Positions 49,614 to 58,014 of a stretch of 64,000 nucleotides of DNA are shown piece after piece. Numbering within the stretch: the first letter of the stretch is position 1; every line of letters starts with the position of its first letter. The DNA comes from Variovorax ginsengisoli (GTDB lineage: Bacteria; Pseudomonadota; Gammaproteobacteria; Burkholderiales; Burkholderiaceae_C), in the NCBI RefSeq assembly GCF_030811835.1, contig NZ_JAUSRO010000007.1:62001-126000 (forward strand). The letters run 5' to 3'. The translations under genes were made by a program, and so were the position numbers. The notes beneath the pieces are model-generated. The model did no database searches and was not told the origin of the DNA. It saw nothing but the letters and a program-made list of their open reading frames with translations.

Positions 49614-50927
49614 TCAGCGGTTCACGAGCTGCTTGGGCACGAACCACACCAGCAGCGCACCGATGACCAGGGAGCCGGCCAGCACGTACATGCCGATCTG
49701 CGTGCTGCCGGTCGTGTCTTTGAGGTAACCGATCAGGTAGGGGCTGACGAAACCCGCCAGGTTACCCACCGAGTTGATCACGGCGATGCCTGCCGCCGCC
49801 GCCGTTCCTGAGAGAAAGGCGGTGGGCAGCGACCAGAACAGTGGCGCGCAGGTAAGCACGCCCGCGGCAGCCAGCGAGAGGAACACCAGCGAGACGACCG
49901 TGTTGTGCGAGTAGGACGCCGCCACCGTGAAGCCGACCGCGCCCATCAGCGCCGGAATGATCAGGTGCCAGCGGCGCTCGCGCCGTTGGTCGGCGCTGCG
50001 GCCGAACAGGTTCATCGCGACGATCGCGCAAATGAATGGGATGGCGCTGAGCAGGCCGATGTTCAGGTTGCCCTGGATGCCCGTGGACTTGACCAGCGTG
50101 GGCAGCCAGAAGGTCAGCGCGTACTGGCCCATGACGAAGGCGAAGTAGATCGCGGCCATCCACCAGATGCGGCGGTCGCTGAAGACGCCGGCCACTGTGT
50201 GCGGCCCCTTCTTGCCGTGCTGCTGGTCGACCTCGATCTCGCGCGTCAGCAGTTGCTTTTCTTCTGCATTCAGCCACTTGGCCTTGGCGATGCCGTTGTC
50301 CAGGTAGAACAGCACGGCCACGCCGATCAGCACCGCCGGCACGGCCTCGATCACGAACATCCACTGCCAGCCGCTGAGCGAGGACGAGCCGTGGAACGCG
50401 TCCATGATCCAGCCCGACAGCGGGTTGCCGAAGATGCCTGCGACGGGAATGGCCGACATGAACACCGCGATGATCTTGGCACGCCGGTGCGCCGGGTACC
50501 AGTAGGTCAGATACAGGATCACGCCCGGATAGAAGCCGGCCTCGGCCGCGCCCAGCAGGAAGCGCAGGATGTAGAAGCTCGTCGGCGTCTTCACGAACAT
50601 GAAGCAGGCCGACAACAGGCCCCAGGTGATCATGATCCGCGCGATCCAGATGCGCGCGCCGACCTTGCTCATCAGCAGGTTGCTCGGCACTTCGAACAGG
50701 AAATAGCCGAGGAAGAAGATGCCGGCGCCCAGGCCGAACACGGTTTCGCTAAAGCCCAGGTCCTGGCCCATCTGCAGCTTGGCGAAGCCCACGTTCACGC
50801 GGTCGAGGTACGCGATCACGTAGCAGAGCATCAGGAAGGGCACGAGGCGCCAGAACACCTTGGCATAGGTGCGGCGCTCGAGTTCGCTTTCCGCGGGCGG
50901 GTGGCCGGCGAGGGTCGAGGTGGTCAT
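49614..50927 (-). CDS. MFS importer (ACS family), likely for sugar acids
   Basis: The 437-residue protein has twelve predicted membrane helices and the anion:cation symporter family pattern (FLMLCYVIAYLDRVNVGFAKLQMGQDLGFSE, FGLGAGIFFLGYFLFEVPSNLLMSKVGARIWIARIMITWGLLSACFMFV, LGAAEAGFYPGVILYLTYWYP). Such carriers bring in sugar acids such as galactonate or hexuronates. As the first gene of the ltnD-denD-otnKCI run it is the likely carrier for L-threonate and D-erythronate. The substrate is inferred from context. Confidence 0.9.
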   Translation of the reverse strand: MTTSTLAGHPPAESELERRTYAKVFWRLVPFLMLCYVIAYLDRVNVGFAKLQMGQDLGFSETVFGLGAGIFFLGYFLFEVPSNLLMSKVGARIWIARIMITWGLLSACFMFVKTPTSFYILRFLLGAAEAGFYPGVILYLTYWYPAHRRAKIIAVFMSAIPVAGIFGNPLSGWIMDAFHGSSSLSGWQWMFVIEAVPAVLIGVAVLFYLDNGIAKAKWLNAEEKQLLTREIEVDQQHGKKGPHTVAGVFSDRRIWWMAAIYFAFVMGQYALTFWLPTLVKSTGIQGNLNIGLLSAIPFICAIVAMNLFGRSADQRRERRWHLIIPALMGAVGFTVAASYSHNTVVSLVFLSLAAAGVLTCAPLFWSLPTAFLSGTAAAAGIAVINSVGNLAGFVSPYLIGYLKDTTGSTQIGMYVLAGSLVIGALLVWFVPKQLVNR

Positions 50928-50956
50928 ACGGGTTCCTTGTGATTCGATGGAGTGGC

Positions 50957-51109
50957 TCAGTCGAGCCGGATGCGGGCGAAGTCGGCGACCTTCTTCCAGC
51001 GCACCGCATCGGCGGCCGCGCGGCGGTAGGGGATGTGGGCGAGGGAGGGCGCGGCGAGCGGTGCCAAGGTGGCATCTACAGCGCTCGCAAGGAAGTTCCT
51101 GCGGATCAC
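50957..51109 (-). pseudogene. In-frame remnant of a secreted solute-binding protein gene (Bug/TTT receptor type)
   Basis: A 50-codon frame starts with GTG after an AGGAGA ribosome site. It encodes a signal-peptide-like start (MIRRNFLASAVDATLAPLAAPSLA) joined directly to PYRRAAADAVRWKKVADFARIRLD. The latter resembles the last residues of tripartite-tricarboxylate (Bug) receptors. The roughly 280 residues expected between them are missing. The simplest reading is a single internal deletion that left both ends in frame. It lies between the FadR-type regulator and the MFS importer, where a receptor gene of a sugar-acid operon would be expected. It could instead be a true micropeptide. Confidence 0.55.
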
Positions 51110-51150
51110 GACGTCTCCTGATGTGCGACGCCCCGAACTCTGCGTCGATG

Positions 51151-51174
51151 TTGATTTATCAGGTCATCATACAA
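51151..51174. promoter_or_regulatory. Imperfect palindrome upstream of the sugar-acid operon, possible FadR-type operator
   Basis: TTGATTTATCAG-GTCATCATACAA is an imperfect inverted repeat (7 of 12 positions symmetric). It lies in AT-rich sequence between the FadR-type regulator gene and the remnant gene at the head of the operon. FCD-type GntR regulators usually bind short palindromes of this sort. It was identified by eye. Confidence 0.35.
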
Positions 51175-51215
51175 ATTAGAGGTGATTTCACGGACTGGGG
51201 ATTACCCGGAGTTCG

Positions 51216-51992
51216 TCAGCGCAGGGGCGGCAGTCCGCCGGTCAGCGGGCGTGCCAGTGCCTCGCCTTCCTGCTGCCAGAAGGCCGGGTCGGCCTGCTCG
51301 ATGCGATGGATGGCGTTGTCCATGTGCCCGGCGGCGGCCAGCCGTGCCTGCACCGGATCGCCCGCCTCGATCGCCCGCACGATGTGGGCGTGCTCGTCGG
51401 CCACTTGGCGCGCGAAGTCGACCCGGCGTGCCTCGTTGGCTCGGGTCACACGCGTCGCGCCAACCAGGAACTGGCCCAGGTAGCGCAGCGTGTCGATCAG
51501 GAACGGGTTGCGCGCCGCATCCGCAATGGCGCGATGGAAGGCCACGTCCTCGGCCACGCCATCGCCGCCGCGCGCCACCGCGTCGGCCAGCGCGGTGATG
51601 GCGGCGCGGATCTGCACCAAGTCCCCGGGTTGCCGGCGCTGGGCCGCCAGCACGGCGACCTCGGCCTCCAGCGCACGCCGCACCTCGACGATCTGCACCA
51701 CGGCCGACTTGGAGCCGGCATAGCGCATGTCGAAGCTCAGCGGTGCGAAGCCGGCCTCGCGCACGAACATGCCGCTGCCCTGGCGCGAATCGACCAGGCC
51801 GAGCGACTTCAAGCGCGAGACGGCTTCGCGGATCACCGTGCGGCTGACGGCGAACTGCTCGGCCAGCGCGGTCTCGGTCGGCAGCTTGAGCCCGGCCGCC
51901 AGCCGGCCGGCACGGATTTCGGCCTCGAGCGCTTCGGCCACCCGGTCGGAGAGCCGGGCGCCCGGCGTGAGGGACTGGAACAGGGCGGTCAT
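51216..51992 (-). CDS. FadR-type GntR-family transcriptional regulator (FCD domain)
   Basis: The 258-residue protein has an N-terminal GntR winged helix (LSDRVAEALEAEIRAGRLAAGLKLPTETALAEQFAVSRTVIREAVSRLKSLGLVDSRQGSGMFV). A helical FCD domain follows (VEVRRALEAEVAVLAAQRRQPGDLVQI, AFHRAIADAARNPFLIDTL, EHAHIVRAIEAGDP), with metal-binding His residues in expected places. These regulators sense carboxylic acids. Its place just upstream of the four-carbon acid operon on the same strand makes it the likely specific repressor. Confidence 0.93.
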   Translation of the reverse strand: MTALFQSLTPGARLSDRVAEALEAEIRAGRLAAGLKLPTETALAEQFAVSRTVIREAVSRLKSLGLVDSRQGSGMFVREAGFAPLSFDMRYAGSKSAVVQIVEVRRALEAEVAVLAAQRRQPGDLVQIRAAITALADAVARGGDGVAEDVAFHRAIADAARNPFLIDTLRYLGQFLVGATRVTRANEARRVDFARQVADEHAHIVRAIEAGDPVQARLAAAGHMDNAIHRIEQADPAFWQQEGEALARPLTGGLPPLR

Positions 51993-52063
51993 GCGATGCA
52001 CGGGGTCATCGCCGGACTCTAGCGCATGCCCCGCAGCGCATGCCGCGGGGCAGGTCGCTTTTT

Positions 52064-54310
52064 CTACAGGCCGATCAGGCCGCCGTCGTTGCGGGTGATC
52101 ACCACGGTCGCCGAACGCGGGCGGGCGCTGCCGCCGTCCGGCCAGTGGCTGCCGAAGCTGGCCGGGTCGGTGTACGTCGGGCGGGTGTCTTCGCCAGGGT
52201 GCTGGATGTTCACGAAGAGCGCGCGGCCGTCGCCGGATTCGGCAATGCCCGTGATCTCGCACTCCTTCGGGCCGACCAGGAAGCGGCGCAGGCCGGCCGC
52301 GCCAGGCGCCGCGCCGACGATGGTTTCCTGGGCGCGCGAGGTGGCACCGTCGACGTTGGTGATGGTCTTGCGGGCACCGTCGCCCACCTTGCCGGGCAGC
52401 GCGGCCAGCAGCATGCAGTTGGTGACGTCGGTGTAGGCGCCGTCGTCGGTCTCCAGCCACAGCAGGCCGGGTGTGGCTTCGCTGAACCACAGACCGTCGG
52501 GGCTGGAGAAGTCGTTGTCGGCCGAGAGCTGCGACAGGTTGATGTCCGACGAGGCGGTCGAGCGCGCGCCGAACAGGTACACATCCCACTTGAAGGTCAG
52601 CGAGGCCGGATTGGCGTTGTCGTCCGCAAAGCGCACGATGTGGCCGTTCGGGTTGCCGCGCTGTGCCGTGGCCGCGCTGCCCTTGGGGTCGTTGTAGAAG
52701 CGCGGATTGGCCGCGTCGGTGGCACCGATGGGGCGCGAGGCCGCGTTGGTGTTGGTCAGCGTGACGTACACCTCGCCCGTCTTCGGGTTGACCGCCGTCC
52801 ATTCGGGGCGGTCCATCTTGGTGGCACCGGCGATGTCGGCGGCCAGGCGGGTGTTGACGAGCACGTCGGCCGCATCGGCAAACGCGTAAGGCGTGGCCGT
52901 GGTGGTGATGCCGTTGGCGCCCAGCGCGATGGCCAGCCACTGGCCGGTGCCGTCGGCGTTGAACTTGGCGACGTAGAGCTTGCCGTCGTCCATGTACTTG
53001 TCGCCCGCGGCCATGCCACCGCCGATGTCGGCCGCGTCCCAGTTCTTCGTGGAGACGAACTTGTAGACGTATTCGTTGCGCGAGTCGTCGCCCATGTACC
53101 AGACCAGCGGCTTGCCGACCACGACCGGGCCCAGGCAGGCGCCTTCGTGTCCGAAGCGGCCCAGCGCAGTGCGCTTCTTCGGCGTGCTCAGCGCGTCGAA
53201 GGGGTCGATCTCGACGACCCAGCCGTAGGTGTTCGGGCCATTGCGGTAGTCGTCGACGGCTGCGGCGCCGAGCACTTCGGCGTTCCAGCGGCCGTACACG
53301 TTGTCGGCGGTGTCAGGCGTGACGGTGGCCCAGAGCTCACGGCCGGTGCCCGCTACGCCGTAGCGCGCGAGCGAGATGAGCTCGCGCGGGCTGCGGTTGG
53401 CGTTGTCGGAGGCGGTGATGCGGCGGAAGTAGCCGGCCCAGTTTTCCTCGCAGGTGAGGTAGGTGCCCCAGGGCGTGGTGCCGTTGGCGCAGTTGTTCAC
53501 CGTGCCGCGCGTCGTGCTGCCATCGGTGGAGTACTTGGTCTTCATGGCGTTCGATTTGGCCGCGGGGCCCGACAGCGTCATCGGGGTGAGCGTGTGCACG
53601 CGGCGGTTGAAACCCGATGCCTGCTTGTAGCTCCACTTGGCGGCGCTCTTGCTGATCTCGATGACGCTCACGCCGTGCAGGTAGAACTCGCGCATGACTT
53701 CTTCGGCCACCGTGCGTACCTGGGCGTTGCCGCTGCCGGTGGAGGTCTGGCCGGTGGGGTGCAGGAAGGACGGCGTGATGGCTTCGTGGTTCATGACCAG
53801 CAGGCCGCGGTCGGCGGCGGTGGGGAGCCACTTGCCGCTGGCGTCCATGCCGAAGTAGGTCATGCCGTCGTGGTGGTCGCCCGCGCGGCGGTCGTAGCTG
53901 GCGGCTGCGTCGGTGCCGTCGTTGGCATAGGCGGTCACGCCGGTGGCGATCGGGTCGCCCAGGCGGTAGAGCACGCTGGCGGTGTAGCCGGCGGGCACGG
54001 CGACGACGTCGGCCAGGCCCTTGGGCACGGCATTGAAGCCGAGCTTGGCGGCTGCCGGGGCGGGGGCCGGCGCTGGGGCTGGCGCAGGGGCCGGCGCGGG
54101 CGCAGGCGCCGGGGCTGCCACGGCGTCGTCGCTGCCGCCACCGCAGGCCGTGAGCAGGGCCGCGCCGGCTGTGCCGACGCCCAGGCCGAAGAGCTTGCGG
54201 CGGCTCAGGCGGGCCGCGATCAGGTCGTTGAATTCGGGATTCGAGGTCGGGTTGTGGCCGATGTCGTCCGGGTCGATCAGGGGCGCATCGTTCGAGGTCT
54301 TCGCGTTCAT
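52064..54310 (-). CDS. PhoX/DUF839-family phosphatase-like Tat lipoprotein
   Basis: The 748-residue protein has a twin-arginine motif (SRRKLFGLG, Arg37-Arg38), a lipobox LLTAC with lipid Cys56, and an Ala-Pro repeat linker at about residues 66-84. The PhoX-type catalytic region follows: DRGLLVMNHEAITP, NCANGTTPWGTYLTCEENWAGYF, RFGHEGACL, SSPDGLWF and NIQHPGEDT. PhoX enzymes are calcium/iron-dependent phosphatases induced by phosphate starvation and exported folded by Tat. A possible Pho box is upstream. The signal is preceded by about 35 extra residues, usual for this family. Confidence 0.9.
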   Translation of the reverse strand: MNAKTSNDAPLIDPDDIGHNPTSNPEFNDLIAARLSRRKLFGLGVGTAGAALLTACGGGSDDAVAAPAPAPAPAPAPAPAPAPAPAAAKLGFNAVPKGLADVVAVPAGYTASVLYRLGDPIATGVTAYANDGTDAAASYDRRAGDHHDGMTYFGMDASGKWLPTAADRGLLVMNHEAITPSFLHPTGQTSTGSGNAQVRTVAEEVMREFYLHGVSVIEISKSAAKWSYKQASGFNRRVHTLTPMTLSGPAAKSNAMKTKYSTDGSTTRGTVNNCANGTTPWGTYLTCEENWAGYFRRITASDNANRSPRELISLARYGVAGTGRELWATVTPDTADNVYGRWNAEVLGAAAVDDYRNGPNTYGWVVEIDPFDALSTPKKRTALGRFGHEGACLGPVVVGKPLVWYMGDDSRNEYVYKFVSTKNWDAADIGGGMAAGDKYMDDGKLYVAKFNADGTGQWLAIALGANGITTTATPYAFADAADVLVNTRLAADIAGATKMDRPEWTAVNPKTGEVYVTLTNTNAASRPIGATDAANPRFYNDPKGSAATAQRGNPNGHIVRFADDNANPASLTFKWDVYLFGARSTASSDINLSQLSADNDFSSPDGLWFSEATPGLLWLETDDGAYTDVTNCMLLAALPGKVGDGARKTITNVDGATSRAQETIVGAAPGAAGLRRFLVGPKECEITGIAESGDGRALFVNIQHPGEDTRPTYTDPASFGSHWPDGGSARPRSATVVITRNDGGLIGL

Positions 54311-54389
54311 CTTGCTGTGCTTTCTGTGGGGTACGGGACAGGGGGAAATCCAGGGCCGTACGCTAAAAGCGCGATATGACGGATCGAAG

Positions 54390-54429
54390 TCAGCTTCCAG
54401 TCAGGTAAGGACAGTCATCACCCTGTCAC
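54390..54429 (-). promoter_or_regulatory. Candidate Pho-box region upstream of the first phoX-like gene
   Basis: On the gene's strand CTGACTG-GAAG-CTGACTT (two seven-base units four apart, the Pho-box layout) covers about 54404-54388. Its 17-base core TCAGCTTCCAGTCAGGT (54390-54406, plus strand) recurs upstream of the second phoX-like gene. A further plus-strand match, CAGTCAT-CACC-CTGTCAC, lies at 54412-54429, and each unit differs from CTGTCAT by one base. PhoB control is inferred. Confidence 0.45.
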
Positions 54430-54451
54430 AGAGCGAACACGGGTCGCCGGA

Positions 54452-54481
54452 AAAGAAAAACGGCCGCTGTCAGCGGCCGTT
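54452..54481 (-). terminator. Rho-independent terminator of the second phoX-like gene
   Basis: On the minus strand AACGGCCGCTG pairs with CAGCGGCCGTT and is followed by TTTTTCTTTT. It lies 25 bases after the stop of the second phoX-like gene. A nearly perfect stem plus T-tract makes it a clear intrinsic terminator. Confidence 0.88.
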
Positions 54482-54505
54482 GGTTGCAAGGGGCGATGCG
54501 CCCGG

Positions 54506-56506
54506 TCAGCTCTTCTTGGCGCCCATCGAGAACTGGACCGGATTGGCCGTCAGGTAGCCAACGGCAGCGCCGAAGCGGTCCTTGTAGTTGGCGCGCACCA
54601 GCGGGTCGAGTTGCGTCTTGACGGTCGCGTGAATGCCGCCCCAGTCGCCCGGATGCTGGAAGTTGCTCATGATGTAGGTCCAGCCGTTGAGTTCATCGAC
54701 GGCATGCAGGCCGGTCGATTCGCCACCGGCCGGGATCGACATGATGCGCGCCAGCTTTTTCGTGTCGACGTTGTACGCCCACAGGAAGTTGTTGACGTGC
54801 TGGCTGCTGTCTTCGCCGATGAAGAGGGTGCGCATCTTCTCGGAGAACTTCAGGTTGTCGGGGTTGCCGATCTTGTCCGGGTTGGCGGTGTTGCCCAGCG
54901 CGTCCGCCGCGATGTCTTCACCCACCAGCAGGGCGTGGGTCTGCGTGGGCACCCAGTCGCTGTTGATCGCGGCACCGCTGGTGTCCTTCTGGCCACCGGC
55001 CAGGTTGTGTGCCATGACGCCGCCAGCGCCCAGCTTCTTGGGCAGTGCGATGTTCGTGGCGGCGCTCCAGCCCTTGCCGCCGCTGACCATCGAGTCCTGG
55101 ATGTTCTGCAGTGCGGAATAGGCGACCTTGTCCTTGATGTTGACCGTGGTGCCCTCCATCTTCGTGAACGCCATGCTGGCGCCCTTGAGGTTGGCATAGC
55201 GATGGGTTTCCAGGAAGGCGGCGGCTTTCTCCATGCCCGGCTGCAGCTTGACCCAGTTGGCCACGCCGTCGGCGTACAGCTTGGTGTAGCTGGCATCGTT
55301 CGGGTCGGTCGTGACCACGCTCATGATGTCGGACGCCTTGAGCGTGTTGGCCAGGCGCTCGATCTCGGCGCTGGTCGCATGGCCCAGGTTGATCCAGCTC
55401 ATCTTGGTGGCTGGCGCTGCCGGATCGATCGAATAGCCCGCGTCGTAGCGCGCCACGTACAGCGTGCCGGCCGACAGGTCCTTTTCCTTGTCGGCGACGA
55501 ACATGAAGAAGCCGCCGTTGGTGTAGTCGTCGCCCATGATGGCGGTGCGGTTGTCCGGCATCACCTGGATCAGCTCGTGCGAGATGCGGCCCATGCAGTA
55601 GTGCTTCTTCACGCTGCCCGTGCCGTCCGGGTTCACCGTGATTTCCGGCAGGTGGCCGTAGTGGTATGGGTTGGCGACGGTCTCGCTGCCAAACACGTTC
55701 TTGCTGTAGGCCTTGAACATCGCGTTGGTCGAGATGAAGGCGGCATCAGGCTCGTACTCTTCGCTCGACAGGTGCGTGTTCCAGGGCGACAGGCTGGCAC
55801 CGCAGGTGATCCACAGGCCGTGCGCTGCCGACATGTCGACGTTGTGGTACTTCACCAGGCTCAGCTTGCCGGTGGCCGGGTCCTGGTCGAGCGTGAGCAC
55901 GGCGATCGGCGAAGGCAGCGTGCCGTACGTGCTGTTGCCGGCCTGGTCGCGCGTGGTGTATTCGAACTGCACCACCGCGAAAACAGTATGGCCCTTGACG
56001 CCCGCAACGCTGGGGTTGGACAGCGCCAACAGCGAGGTGCCGTCGGGCGAGTCCGAGAAGAACTGGCGCGCCTTGCCGGCCACGGACGCGTCGACGATCG
56101 GCTGGTTGTAGGCGTCGTAGTAGCCGCCCGAGACCACCTGGCCACCCTTGCCGTCGGGCACCAGGTCGCCAGTCACGAAGAAGGGCTGGTAGGCGAGCTC
56201 GAAGGTGGTGCTGCTGCCGTCGTCGTAGCCGATGGTGAGCGTGGAACCCACGGTCGTGGTCGCCATGGCGGCCGGTGTGCTCAGCGTCGGCGCGGCCATG
56301 CCGTTGAAGGTCGCCGACACGTAGTTGCGTGCAACCGCCGGCGCGGGGGCAGGCGCAGGGGCAGGTGTGGGAGCCGCTGCGGCGACCCCGTCGTTGCCGC
56401 CACCGCAGGCGGCGAGGAGGGCGCTGCCGCCCAGGGGCAGCAGAGGGGCGCCGAAGAGCTTGAGCGCCAGACGACGCGAAGTCGTGCGAGCGATGGAATC
56501 TGTCAT
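54506..56506 (-). CDS. Second PhoX/DUF839-family Tat lipoprotein
   Basis: The 666-residue protein starts with a twin arginine (TSRRLALKLFG), a lipobox LLAAC with Cys34, and a Pro-Ala linker to about residue 57. The DUF839 body includes WITCGASLSPWNTHLSSEEYEPDA, GRISHELIQVMPDNRTAIMGDDYTNGGFFMFVADKE, LLVGEDIAADALGN and IMSNFQHPGDWGG. It is diverged from its neighbour, with SSEEYE replacing TCEENW and no obvious RFGHEG box (GRISHEL takes its place). It may therefore act on a different substrate. A terminator separates it from the first copy, so each has its own promoter. Confidence 0.88.
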   Translation of the reverse strand: MTDSIARTTSRRLALKLFGAPLLPLGGSALLAACGGGNDGVAAAAPTPAPAPAPAPAVARNYVSATFNGMAAPTLSTPAAMATTTVGSTLTIGYDDGSSTTFELAYQPFFVTGDLVPDGKGGQVVSGGYYDAYNQPIVDASVAGKARQFFSDSPDGTSLLALSNPSVAGVKGHTVFAVVQFEYTTRDQAGNSTYGTLPSPIAVLTLDQDPATGKLSLVKYHNVDMSAAHGLWITCGASLSPWNTHLSSEEYEPDAAFISTNAMFKAYSKNVFGSETVANPYHYGHLPEITVNPDGTGSVKKHYCMGRISHELIQVMPDNRTAIMGDDYTNGGFFMFVADKEKDLSAGTLYVARYDAGYSIDPAAPATKMSWINLGHATSAEIERLANTLKASDIMSVVTTDPNDASYTKLYADGVANWVKLQPGMEKAAAFLETHRYANLKGASMAFTKMEGTTVNIKDKVAYSALQNIQDSMVSGGKGWSAATNIALPKKLGAGGVMAHNLAGGQKDTSGAAINSDWVPTQTHALLVGEDIAADALGNTANPDKIGNPDNLKFSEKMRTLFIGEDSSQHVNNFLWAYNVDTKKLARIMSIPAGGESTGLHAVDELNGWTYIMSNFQHPGDWGGIHATVKTQLDPLVRANYKDRFGAAVGYLTANPVQFSMGAKKS

Positions 56507-56549
56507 GTTGTTTTTTCCAGGGTCGTGGGTAAGCGCCGAAAGCCTTTGT

Positions 56550-56566
56550 TCAGCTTCCAGTCAGGT
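56550..56566 (-). promoter_or_regulatory. Shared promoter element upstream of the second phoX-like gene
   Basis: The 17 bases TCAGCTTCCAGTCAGGT are identical to 54390-54406 upstream of the first phoX-like gene. On the gene's strand they form CTGACTG-GAAG-CTGA, the two-unit layout of a Pho box. The element lies 44 bases before the start, against 80 in the other copy. The remaining sequence of the 149-base gap to mltA shows no gene. Confidence 0.45.
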
Positions 56567-56655
56567 GCGAACATAGGTCGCCCCCGTGACGGTTTCATGA
56601 CGCCGTCCGCTCTCTCTCCTGCCCATTCGCCCCTGCCGGCGCGCGGCTCAGCCGC

Positions 56656-57804
56656 TCATTTCGGCCAGAGTGCCCACAGCCGCAGCGGCTGATTGACCGT
56701 GGCCGCGAGCCTGCCCGCCTCCTGGCCCGTGCCAGCGAAGTAGTCGGCGCGTACCGCGCCCAGAATGGCACTGCCGGTGTCCTGCGCCACCACGAGCTTT
56801 TGCAACTGCACCGTCGGGCCTGGCGATGCCAGCCAGACCGGTGTGCCGTAGGGAATGCTGTCGCGGTCGACCGCGATCGAGCGCCCGGCCGTCAGTGGCA
56901 CGCCCTGCGCGCCACGCGGACCGAACGCCGCATCGAGTTCGCTGAGCGCCTCTTCGCGGAAGAACACGTAGCGCGGATTGCTCCACATGAGCTGCTGTAC
57001 GCGCTGCGGGTTCTGGGCGACCCAGGCCTTGGTGTCGTCGGGCCAGCGGCTCACCCGGCCCACTCCCTGGCTGATGAGCCATTGCTGGATGCTGCGATAG
57101 GGTTGCTCGTTGGTGCCCGCGAAAGCCACCCGCACGATGCGCTGGCTGCCGTCGGGCTCGGTGATGCGTAGGCGCCCGGAGCCCTGGATGTGCAGCATCA
57201 TGGCGTCGACCGGATCGGCCATCCAGGCGATCTCGCGCCCGCGCACGGCGGCCTGCGCTTCGGGCAATGTCTCGATCTGCTGGCGCGTGAACCAGGGCCT
57301 GCGGGCCACCAAGCCGGGCGGCGCGGCGTACAACGGCACGTTGAACTGCGCCGAGGGCCGGCGCGAGGCTTCGTACACCGGTTCGTAATAGCTCGTGAGC
57401 TGGCCGTCGCTTTGGCCGGCGAGCGATTCGACGCGGTAGGGCTGCAGCCGATCGATCATCCATTGGCGCTGGGTGGCGTCGTCGGCGATCGCCAGGCGAC
57501 GCACGTCCTGGCACAGCGGCGCGAACACGGCGTTCGGGCGCGCACAGTTGGCGATCATCGCGATCCAGCCCTCGTGCAGAGGATCGTCGGCAAAGCCCGG
57601 CAGTTCCGACCAGTCGACCGGTTGCCAGCGGCTCTTGGGGTGCGTGAGCGAGCCGGTCAGCGGGCCGGGTGCGACCGGAATGTTCGCCGTCGACGGCATC
57701 GCGGGAGAGGGTGTGGGGCTGGTGGGTGTGCGCGGTGCCACGCCGCAGCCGGCCAGCGTTGCTACGATCGCGAGCCCTACCAGCCACCGGAGTCCTTTTG
57801 TCAT
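56656..57804 (-). CDS. mltA: Membrane-bound lytic murein transglycosylase A
   Basis: MltA cleaves peptidoglycan glycan strands to 1,6-anhydro products and is an outer-membrane lipoprotein. The 382-residue product has a lipoprotein signal (WLVGLAIVATLAGC). The MltA domain includes LTSYYEPVYEASRRPSAQFNVPLYA and AWMADPVDAMMLHIQGSGRL. The C-terminal 3D domain (LVVAQDTGSAILGAVRADYFAGTG) holds the catalytic Asp. ATG 57804 gives a standard lipoprotein start, but it overlaps by two bases the ATG of the divergent small gene. ATG 57870, with a GGAG site, is an alternative that would add 22 residues. Confidence 0.94.
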   Translation of the reverse strand: MTKGLRWLVGLAIVATLAGCGVAPRTPTSPTPSPAMPSTANIPVAPGPLTGSLTHPKSRWQPVDWSELPGFADDPLHEGWIAMIANCARPNAVFAPLCQDVRRLAIADDATQRQWMIDRLQPYRVESLAGQSDGQLTSYYEPVYEASRRPSAQFNVPLYAAPPGLVARRPWFTRQQIETLPEAQAAVRGREIAWMADPVDAMMLHIQGSGRLRITEPDGSQRIVRVAFAGTNEQPYRSIQQWLISQGVGRVSRWPDDTKAWVAQNPQRVQQLMWSNPRYVFFREEALSELDAAFGPRGAQGVPLTAGRSIAVDRDSIPYGTPVWLASPGPTVQLQKLVVAQDTGSAILGAVRADYFAGTGQEAGRLAATVNQPLRLWALWPK

Positions 57805-57964
57805 GGGTCTGATTCTGCTTGAAGCGCTCGCTGCGCTTGCCGTCCTGGTGTTGATTGTGTGGTGGACCATGTTCTCCGGACGCAAAGGCGGCGAAGTCGA
57901 CGAGCTGCCACCCGCCCCTGAAATCTCTGCGCCGCGAAAGGAAGACGATCTACCGCGCGGGTAA
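57803..57964 (+). CDS. Small single-pass membrane protein
   Basis: The 53-residue product has one membrane helix (LILLEALAALAVLVLIVWWTMF), then a basic GRKGG stop-transfer and an acidic, proline-rich tail (EVDELPPAPEISAPRKEDDLPRG). A GGAG site lies nine bases before the ATG. The start codon shares two bases with the divergent mltA start (CATG). It is not recognised as a named family, but codon use and layout look genuine. It might take part in envelope upkeep with MltA; that is only a guess. Confidence 0.6.
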   Translation: MGLILLEALAALAVLVLIVWWTMFSGRKGGEVDELPPAPEISAPRKEDDLPRG

Positions 57965-58014
57965 ATGTCACGCTTTGCCTGTCGGCCAATGGCCCGTCAT
58001 GGCGTGCGTCGCAG

